In this document: in pieces, positions 1 to 4,983 of the stretch | How the letters are laid out: each line of letters begins with the position of its first letter | Position numbering within the stretch: the stretch's first letter is position 1 | Assembly (NCBI GenBank): GCA_903932705.1 | Contig: CAIZHC010000291.1 | Coordinates: 1 to 5,933 of the forward strand | From: an uncultured Actinomycetes bacterium | Lineage (GTDB): Bacteria; Actinomycetota; Actinomycetes; Nanopelagicales; Nanopelagicaceae | Direction of reading: 5' to 3' | Length of the DNA stretch: 5,933 nucleotides | Notes under the pieces: generated by a model | The model's input: only the letters and a program-made list of their open reading frames with translations | Told to the model about the DNA's origin: nothing | Database searches by the model: none | Translations under genes and position numbers: made by a program

Positions 1-1
1 C

Positions 2-472
2 CAACCAAGATTCGCAGGTTTGGCTTTTGGAACAACCGCGGCACTTTCGATCTTTGGAAGCCTTACCGCAGGCGCTCTCGGTAGACATATCGCGCCAGTT
101 AAAGGATTTCGAATTATCTATCTCTTCTGGTTCTTGTCGACAATTCCACTGGCATTTGTAAACCCAGGTTGGTCTTTACTTCTCGTGCTCTCACTCTTTG
201 GTTTTATTGGCGGAGCAGAGCAGGTCTACTACTTAGAGCAATTAGAACTTATCCGTCCAACTGGTAATGCTGCCGCTGCGATCGGATGGATTTGGACAAC
301 CGAGGGTTCATTCGCCGCAATTGGTCAATCAACTGGCGGCTACTTCTCTCAGCACTTCTCTCCGCATTTCTGCTTTGCAATCACCACACTGACCTTCGGT
401 ATGGGTTTGCTACTCATCTTCGCCGGACGAAGATGGCTCACTCCTTTTGATCGAACCGCCCTAATCGACTAG
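2..472 (+). CDS. MFS transporter, C-terminal part (5' end outside window)
   Basis: The frame is open from the first bases of the window (CAA at 2-4), so the gene begins upstream. The TTG at 20 is an internal Leu codon, not a credible start. The visible 156 residues hold about five hydrophobic segments (roughly residues 8-27, 37-54, 57-78, 90-112 and 119-141) joined by short basic or polar loops (GRHIAPVKGF, GRRW). This matches the second half of a 12-helix major facilitator permease in the inner membrane. The loop LIRPTGNAAAAIGW followed by a Gly-rich helix ending GQSTGG resembles the helix 10-11 region of MFS_1-type drug or sugar transporters. The substrate cannot be told from this half. The gene ends at TAG 470-472, overlapping the convergent polA stop by 4 bp, so no intrinsic terminator can sit between the two genes. 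MFS membership is likely; any specificity would be a guess. Confidence 0.75.
   Translation, partial: QPRFAGLAFGTTAALSIFGSLTAGALGRHIAPVKGFRIIYLFWFLSTIPLAFVNPGWSLLLVLSLFGFIGGAEQVYYLEQLELIRPTGNAAAAIGWIWTTEGSFAAIGQSTGGYFSQHFSPHFCFAITTLTFGMGLLLIFAGRRWLTPFDRTALID
469..472. other. Palindromic CTAG carrying both convergent stop codons
   Basis: The MFS gene stops with TAG at 470-472 and polA stops with TAG read on the other strand at 471-469. The self-complementary tetranucleotide CTAG therefore supplies both stops. The two coding regions overlap tail to tail by 4 bp with no spacer, so each transcript must end inside, or antisense to, the other gene. Confidence 0.9.
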
Positions 473-3033
473 TGGGCTGCTAAATCCCAACTTAATCCAG
501 TACCGATATTCACAGAGAGTGGAAGTGAGAGCTCGACAGCGCTCTCCATCTCCGCGCGAACCAGTTCGGAAAGCTCTTCTTCCTCTCCCTTTGCCACTTC
601 AAAAATCAATTCATCATGAACTTGAAGCAATAACCTGGAAGCTAAATTTTGTTCGCCAATTTTATTTGCAACTTTGAGCATTGCCACCTTGATTATGTCT
701 GCAGCCGATCCTTGGATAGGTGCGTTGAGTGCCATACGTTCTGCGACTTCACGGCGTTGGCGATTGTCGCTGGTGAGATCTGGAAGATAGCGACGTCTTC
801 CCAGAATTGTTTCGGTGTAACCCTTCTCCCGTGCCTCTTCAACTACGGTCTTTAGGTAATCCTGAATTCCACCGAAGCGTTTGAAATAAGAGTGCATCAA
901 CTCCTTCGCCTCCCCTGGAGAGAGATTTAGTTGTTGCGCCAAACCGTAGGCGGATAAGCCATAGGCCAGTCCATAAGACATCGCCTTTATTTGACGTCGC
1001 ATTTCGGGATCAACATCTTTAACTGGGACTCCAAATACTTGTGAGCCGACTGTGCTGTGCAAATCTTCGCCGCTCTTAAATGCCGCAGTCAGCCCTTCAT
1101 CTTTTGAGAGGTGAGCCATAATGCGCATTTCGATCTGACTGTAATCAGCGGTCATTAGATTCACATATGGTTTTGCAGCGATAAAGCAATCTCTGATACG
1201 TCTTCCCTCTTCAGTGCGAACTGGGATGTTCTGTAAATTGGGATCAGTCGATGAGAGTCGGCCGGTCGCTGCAACCGTCTGTTGGAAGGTTGTGTGAATT
1301 CGTCCATCGCCCTCTATGGCAGCGAGCAATCCATCAACAGTGGTGAGTAATTTGCTCGTCTCACGAATTCGGAGAAGGTGAGCCAAGATGGGGTGCTTCG
1401 TTGTCGCCGATAACCATTCCAAACTCTCGGCATCAGTTGTGTATCCAGTCTTAATCTTCTTTGTCTTCGGCAGATTTAATTCATCAAAGAGAATTACTTG
1501 AAGCTGTTTTGGCGAACCAATATTGAATTCGCGCCCTGCCACTTTATGGGCCGCGAGAGTTTCTCGCTCTACCTCGCCCGTGAAAAAGGTACGGAGTTCT
1601 CCCAATTTCTTCTTATCAACTGCAACCCCGATGCGCTCCATCACCGCGAGTTCAAAGGCAGTTGGTAGTTCAATTTTTGTAAAGAGCTCTGTTAATTGGC
1701 GATCTGACATCTCTTCGCGAAGTACAGGAACCAGTTCGTAGAGGACTCCAACCAGGGCCGGATTCATCGTAGAGAAGAGATCCTGCGACTCCTCCGCCAC
1801 AGAGATTTCAAGGAATCGTTGTGCCAAATCTGTGAGCTCCAGATTACGACCACCTGGGTTAATCAAGTAGGCAGCTAACTCTGTATCGAACTCAATTCCT
1901 AAAACATCATCTGAGCGAAGCATGGAACGGGCGCCGTGAACCCACTTGGGGAGTGACTCGTCCAGCACCCACTTACCAGGGAGACCCTCAACCAGATAAA
2001 TCTCAGAGGCCGATAGAGCAATAGCAAAGGTCTCACCTTGCAAACCTTGCGGAGCAAAGAGGGCAATCCCTTCCGTGCGCCCCTTCAATTTCGAATCGAG
2101 GGCAGCCGAGGAAATCGTTTCGACCGGGCCGCGTTCCTTGCTGGCAACTATCTTTTCGCTCTTGCCTCCCATGGCGTGAATACGTTCTTTAAGAGCCTTG
2201 ATCTCTAAATTACCGAGCAGATTATCAACCTTGATGAGATCTGCTCCCGTCCACGCAAGATCATCAATGGCTGCATCAATTGCCAAATCGTGACGGAGGG
2301 CGGTGAGTTCTCGGTTCAATAGGACTGAGGAGATATTTGCACGAAGGGAATCTCCAGCCTTGCCTGGTATGGAGTCAATTGAATCAGTAAGTACTTTAAG
2401 AGAACCGAAATCAGCTATCCATTTGGTCGCAGTCTTCTCCCCCACTCCAGGCACGGATGGGAGATTGTCACTGGGATCTCCGCGCAGCGCCGCAAAGTCA
2501 GGGTACTGCGTTGGTGTTAACCCGTACTTTTCAAAGACCGCATCTGGCGTCATCCGATTCATCTCGGTGACACCTTTTTTAGGATAGAGAACAGTGACAT
2601 CCGAGGTCACAAGTTGGAATGAATCACGATCGCCAGAGCAGATGAGAACTTCGAAACCCTCTGCCACTGCGCGGGTGGAAAGTGTGGCCAAGATGTCATC
2701 GGCTTCAAATCCTTCTATCGCGAATTGGTTAATTCCTAGCGCATTTACAAGTTCATTTATATATGACATCTGAGATCTAAATTCATCTGGCGTAGCCGCC
2801 CGAGTTGCTTTGTACTCCGGGAACATCTCAGTACGGAATGTCTTTCTCGAGACATCAAAAGCCACGGCGATGTGGGTGGGCTTCTCTTGGGCAATGAGGT
2901 TGGTCAGCATGGAACCGAAGCCGTAAATCGCATTCGTAGCTTGACCTTTGCTACTACGGAAATTCTCGACGGGTAGGGCATAGAAAGCCCGGTATGCCAT
3001 TGAGTGGCCATCAATCAGCAGCAATCTCTTCAT
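469..3033 (-). CDS. polA: DNA polymerase I
   Basis: This repair and lagging-strand polymerase removes RNA primers and fills gaps. At 854 residues it is shorter than E. coli PolA (928). The N-terminal 5'-nuclease (about 1-290) keeps its acidic metal ligands: D8, D60, E110/D112/D113 in GFEADD, D135/D137 in SGDRD and D186/D189 in GDPSDN, with a helix-hairpin-helix PSVPGVGEKTA at 192-202. The middle domain (about 300-450) is a degenerate 3'-5' exonuclease. The DxE of motif I is absent near GIALFAPQ (322-329) and no YxxxD motif III is visible; only FDTE (382-385), in the motif II position, remains. The polymerase domain (about 460-854) has ATGRLSS (589-595), motif A DYSQIEMR (630-637), motif B R679/K683/Y687/Y691 and motif C HDE (806-808). 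Y687 replaces E. coli Phe762, as in mycobacterial PolA. The ATG start fits the family N-terminus (MKRLLLIDGHS) and has only a weak SD, consistent with a leaderless mRNA. Confidence 0.97.
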   Translation of the reverse strand: MKRLLLIDGHSMAYRAFYALPVENFRSSKGQATNAIYGFGSMLTNLIAQEKPTHIAVAFDVSRKTFRTEMFPEYKATRAATPDEFRSQMSYINELVNALGINQFAIEGFEADDILATLSTRAVAEGFEVLICSGDRDSFQLVTSDVTVLYPKKGVTEMNRMTPDAVFEKYGLTPTQYPDFAALRGDPSDNLPSVPGVGEKTATKWIADFGSLKVLTDSIDSIPGKAGDSLRANISSVLLNRELTALRHDLAIDAAIDDLAWTGADLIKVDNLLGNLEIKALKERIHAMGGKSEKIVASKERGPVETISSAALDSKLKGRTEGIALFAPQGLQGETFAIALSASEIYLVEGLPGKWVLDESLPKWVHGARSMLRSDDVLGIEFDTELAAYLINPGGRNLELTDLAQRFLEISVAEESQDLFSTMNPALVGVLYELVPVLREEMSDRQLTELFTKIELPTAFELAVMERIGVAVDKKKLGELRTFFTGEVERETLAAHKVAGREFNIGSPKQLQVILFDELNLPKTKKIKTGYTTDAESLEWLSATTKHPILAHLLRIRETSKLLTTVDGLLAAIEGDGRIHTTFQQTVAATGRLSSTDPNLQNIPVRTEEGRRIRDCFIAAKPYVNLMTADYSQIEMRIMAHLSKDEGLTAAFKSGEDLHSTVGSQVFGVPVKDVDPEMRRQIKAMSYGLAYGLSAYGLAQQLNLSPGEAKELMHSYFKRFGGIQDYLKTVVEEAREKGYTETILGRRRYLPDLTSDNRQRREVAERMALNAPIQGSAADIIKVAMLKVANKIGEQNLASRLLLQVHDELIFEVAKGEEEELSELVRAEMESAVELSLPLSVNIGTGLSWDLAAH

Positions 3034-3040
3034 TTGCCTG

Positions 3041-3046
3041 ATTCTA
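3041..3046 (-). promoter_or_regulatory. Putative -10 element of polA (leaderless)
   Basis: Read on the minus strand, the hexamer is TAGAAT (5 of 6 to TATAAT). It is followed by 7 bases (CAGGCAA) and then the polA ATG. With the usual 6-base gap to +1, transcription would begin at the A just before the ATG or at the ATG itself, giving a leaderless or near-leaderless mRNA. This is inferred from spacing and consensus only; no -35 is evident. Confidence 0.5.
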
Positions 3047-3069
3047 GAGTGGATTTCACCCTACGGCGT

Positions 3070-3075
3070 TAAGAT
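3070..3075 (+). promoter_or_regulatory. Putative -10 element of thioesterase gene (leaderless)
   Basis: TAAGAT fits the actinobacterial TANNNT -10 pattern and ends exactly 6 bases (TCCAAC) before the ATG at 3082. That places +1 on the A of the start codon. No purine-rich Shine-Dalgarno precedes the ATG, which supports leaderless translation. No clear -35 is seen. Confidence 0.5.
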
Positions 3076-3081
3076 TCCAAC

Positions 3082-3483
3082 ATGACCGATTACTTAAAGA
3101 TGATCCAAGATAGAGGCATCGGAGCTCTCGACCAGAAGATGGGCATAGAAATTATTGAAGCCTCTCCAGAGCGCATTGTTGGAACCATGCCGGTAGAGGG
3201 AAATACTCAAGCCTTTGGATTGCTCCATGGCGGTGCAAATGTAGTTCTCGCCGAGCTGCTTGGATCACTGGGTGCATGGCTTCATGCTGGTGGAAATAAG
3301 CGCACGGTCGGTGTTGACATCAATGCGACTCATCATAAGCCTGCTCGTAGCGGTGTAGTAACTGGTGTGGCTACACCGGTTTCCTGCGGACGAACTCTTG
3401 CATGCTACGAGATCGTAATAAGAAATGAGGCCGGCGAGCGAACCTGTACGGCGCGCATCACCAGCCTCATATTGAGTGACTGA
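3082..3483 (+). CDS. Hotdog-fold acyl-CoA thioesterase, PaaI/EntH/MenI type
   Basis: A 133-residue single-domain hotdog-fold enzyme, the usual length for this family of cytoplasmic, multimeric acyl-CoA thioesterases. The core NTQAFGLLHGGANVVLAELLGS (41-62) matches the signature of E. coli YdiI (MenI) and EntH. Q43, H49 and E58 fall at a constant offset of 5 from YdiI Q48, H54 and E63, with E58 as the expected catalytic carboxylate. The later segment VGVDINATHHKPARSG (76-91) also parallels YdiI (VGLEINANHVRSAREG). Hydrolysis of an aromatic or beta-hydroxy acyl-CoA is therefore likely. 1,4-Dihydroxy-2-naphthoyl-CoA in menaquinone synthesis is one candidate, but no men gene is nearby, and phenylacetyl-CoA-type or general housekeeping roles are equally open. 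It is divergent from polA with a leaderless start, and it ends 7 bp before the convergent livF stop. No symbol is given because the substrate is unproven. Confidence 0.9.
   Translation: MTDYLKMIQDRGIGALDQKMGIEIIEASPERIVGTMPVEGNTQAFGLLHGGANVVLAELLGSLGAWLHAGGNKRTVGVDINATHHKPARSGVVTGVATPVSCGRTLACYEIVIRNEAGERTCTARITSLILSD
3351..3380 (+). repeat. Two mutually exclusive hairpins within the thioesterase gene
   Basis: CGGTGTAG (3351-3358) is perfectly complementary to CTACACCG (3371-3378). The inner arm ACTGGTGT (3361-3368) can instead pair with ACACCGGT (3373-3380) around a GGCT loop, with one G-U wobble in RNA. The two stems share their right arm, so only one can form at a time. The repeated left arms come from two Gly-Val codon pairs (GVVTGV), so the structure may simply follow from the protein sequence. 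Confidence 0.35.
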
Positions 3484-3490
3484 GTCTTAA

Positions 3491-4195
3491 TTACCCTCCG
3501 AGATATGCCTTTGTTACCTCAGGATCTGAAATCAGATCCTTGGCATTTCCGCTGAGCTTGATGTTTCCTGATTCAAGGACATAGGCGCGGTCTGCAACAT
3601 TGAGCGCTGCAAGTGCGTTCTGTTCGACCAAGAGGATTGTCGTTCCCTGCTCTTTAATCTTGATGATCGTTTCAAAGATCATGTCGACAAGAACTGGCGC
3701 AAGCCCCATTGATGGCTCATCAAGGAGCAACAATGTAGGGCTACCCATGAGTGCACGTCCGACGGCGAGCATCTGCTGCTCTCCACCACTCATCGTTCCG
3801 GCCTTCTGATTGATGCGCTCAGCAAGACGAGGGAAGAGTTCGAGAACGCGTTCGCGATCAGCTGCAATCCCTTCCTTATCATTGCGAAGGAATGCACCGA
3901 GATCAAGATTTTCAGAGACGCTCATACGAGGGAAGATGCGTCGTCCTTCTGGGGACTGACAAATACCCTTAGCAACAATCTCATGACCTTCTTTGCCATC
4001 AATTCGTTCACCTTCAAAGGTAATCGAACCTGACTTCAACTTTAGAAGTCCTGAGATAGCGCGAAGAGTCGTCGATTTTCCAGCTCCATTAGAGCCAATC
4101 AAGGTAACAATCTCTCCCTTATTTACCTCAAGTGAGATGCCCTTAATTGCCTTGATGTTGCCGTACGCAACTTCTAACTTATCTACTTTAAGCAT
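3491..4195 (-). CDS. livF: Branched-chain amino acid ABC transporter ATP-binding protein LivF
   Basis: One of the two cytoplasmic ATPases that power the hydrophobic amino acid (HAAT/Liv) importer. At 234 residues it has family length. It shows Walker A GSNGAGKST (34-42), the Q-loop at Q80, the LivF-typical SPEGRRIFPRMSVSENL (81-97), ABC signature SGGEQ (136-140), Walker B LLLLDE (155-160) with catalytic E160, and the closing AYLGG. The switch-loop position reads VEQN (190-193), with Gln where most ABC ATPases have His. This is normal for LivF and distinguishes it from LivG, whose switch is IEHD. The ATG shares one base with the livG stop (TAATG), and GGAGGT lies 6 bases upstream, so translation is probably coupled to livG. 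It is the last gene of the liv operon and ends 7 bp from the convergent thioesterase stop. The substrate could include leucine, isoleucine, valine or related compounds such as urea or amides; the ATPase alone cannot decide. Confidence 0.95.
   Translation of the reverse strand: MLKVDKLEVAYGNIKAIKGISLEVNKGEIVTLIGSNGAGKSTTLRAISGLLKLKSGSITFEGERIDGKEGHEIVAKGICQSPEGRRIFPRMSVSENLDLGAFLRNDKEGIAADRERVLELFPRLAERINQKAGTMSGGEQQMLAVGRALMGSPTLLLLDEPSMGLAPVLVDMIFETIIKIKEQGTTILLVEQNALAALNVADRAYVLESGNIKLSGNAKDLISDPEVTKAYLGG
3521..3540. repeat. Perfect 9-bp inverted repeat in the 3' end of livF
   Basis: AGGATCTGA (3521-3529) and TCAGATCCT (3532-3540) are exact reverse complements separated by AA. Either strand's RNA could form an 8-bp stem with a 4-base loop. 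It lies 38 bp past the thioesterase stop and in the last 50 bases of livF, where it encodes DLISDP. No T-run follows on either strand, so a classic intrinsic terminator is not supported. It could still act as a shared 3'-end stem-loop for the two convergent transcripts, or be a by-product of coding. Confidence 0.45.
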
Positions 4196-4983
4196 TAGTG
4201 AACCTCCGCAGACTTACCGAGATAGGCCTCGATCACGCGAGGGTTTGACTTAATGTCGGCAGGTGAACCTTCAGCGATTTTGATACCACGATCAAGAACG
4301 GTGATTCGTTCAGAGACCTTCATGACCACAGACATATCGTGTTCAATAAGGAGAATTGCAAGATTCTTCTCATCGCGAACCTTGTAGACAAAGTCTACGA
4401 AGACCGCAGATTCTTGTGGATTCATTCCAGCAGTTGGTTCATCGAGGAGAAGAACCTTTGGGCGTAGGGCCAAGGCACGAGCTACCTCCAGGCGACGTTG
4501 GTCACCGTAAGAGAGGTTGCGTGCGAACTCCCCTGCTGTTTTGCCGATTCCAACGAAATCAAGCAGAGCGCGAGCCTCTTCACGAGCCTCTCTCTCTTCA
4601 CGACGTTGTTGTGGGCTTCCGATGATGGTGCTCACGATGCCTGCTTTGAGGTGTGAGTGCATCGCAACCATGACATTCTCTTCTGCGGTCATAAGACCGA
4701 AGAGCCGGATGTTTTGGAAGGTGCGCGCTACTCCTTTTTCGGCAATCTTGTGAGGAACGATTCCGGTGATATCTTCATTGTCGTAAATAACGAAGCCTGA
4801 AGTTGGCTTGTATAAACCAGTGAGCACATTGAAGAAAGTTGTCTTGCCGGCACCGTTAGGGCCGATAAGGCTGACCACGCTGCGATCTGGAATTACGAAA
4901 GTGACATCATCGACGGCTTTAAGGCCACCGAATTCAACTGAGATGTTTTTCGCTTCGAGAACTGGTGCGGAATCTAGCGCCAT
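4195..4983 (-). CDS. livG: Branched-chain amino acid ABC transporter ATP-binding protein LivG
   Basis: The second cytoplasmic ATPase of the Liv importer, expected to form a heterodimer with LivF on the LivM/LivH permease pair. Its 262 residues carry Walker A GPNGAGKTT (41-49), Q-loop Q90 in ARTFQNIRLF, signature LSYGDQRRLEVARAL (157-171), Walker B VLLLDE (177-182) with catalytic E182, PTAGMNPQE after it, and switch His215 in IEHDM. LSYGDQ in place of LSGGQ is the usual LivG form. The N-terminal extension before VLEAKNISVEFGG is short. The C-terminus reaches AYLG and then adds KSAEVH, whose GAG-GTT codons contain the livF Shine-Dalgarno. The start ATG overlaps the livM stop by one base (TAATG), with AGGAGG 7 bases upstream. 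All motifs look intact, so an active ATPase is expected. Confidence 0.96.
   Translation of the reverse strand: MALDSAPVLEAKNISVEFGGLKAVDDVTFVIPDRSVVSLIGPNGAGKTTFFNVLTGLYKPTSGFVIYDNEDITGIVPHKIAEKGVARTFQNIRLFGLMTAEENVMVAMHSHLKAGIVSTIIGSPQQRREEREAREEARALLDFVGIGKTAGEFARNLSYGDQRRLEVARALALRPKVLLLDEPTAGMNPQESAVFVDFVYKVRDEKNLAILLIEHDMSVVMKVSERITVLDRGIKIAEGSPADIKSNPRVIEAYLGKSAEVH
4202..4207 (-). promoter_or_regulatory. Shine-Dalgarno of livF
   Basis: GGAGGT on the minus strand lies 6 bases before the livF ATG and inside the last codons of livG. It is a strong site and, with the TAATG overlap, fixes the livF start and suggests translational coupling. Confidence 0.8.

Larger units (their letters stand above)
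3034..3081. promoter_or_regulatory. 48-bp divergent intergenic region between polA and thioesterase gene
   Basis: This is the only spacer in the window longer than 7 bp. It must hold the start signals for both outward-facing genes. Each start codon has a TANNNT-type -10 hexamer just before it, and neither gene has a good Shine-Dalgarno. No convincing TTGACA-like -35 is visible on either strand. The hexamers are 23 bp apart and face outward, so the upstream region of each promoter covers the other, and simultaneous polymerase binding looks impossible. Confidence 0.6.

Noticed and set aside
20..472. A complete 150-residue protein starting at TTG 20
   Set aside because: The frame stays open to the window edge and the sequence is the second half of an MFS permease, so the TTG is an internal Leu codon.
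527..546. 6-bp inverted repeat GAGAGC/GCTCTC near the polA 3' end, as a terminator for the MFS transcript
   Set aside because: It has a short stem, an 8-base loop, no following T-run, and lies in the conserved PolA C-terminal coding sequence.
2303..2587. 94-codon open frame on the plus strand inside polA, with other antisense frames at 649-855 and 1523-1741
   Set aside because: They lie entirely antisense to a well-conserved polA, show no domain-like content or ribosome site, and are explained as shadows of its codon use.
4032..4050. 6-bp inverted repeat GACTTC/GAAGTC in livF
   Set aside because: It is short, with a 7-base loop, inside conserved coding sequence; stems of this size are expected by chance.
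3491..4195. LivF His-to-Gln change at the switch loop (VEQN) as a sign of a dead ATPase
   Set aside because: Gln at this position is usual for the LivF subfamily; the Walker, Q-loop and signature motifs are intact.
4356..4625. 89-codon plus-strand open frame antisense to livG, with similar ones at 3600-3809, 3993-4253, 4517-4753, 4808-5005 and 5164-5397
   Set aside because: All are fully covered by intact liv genes on the other strand, and their sequences are low-complexity translations of the complementary codons.
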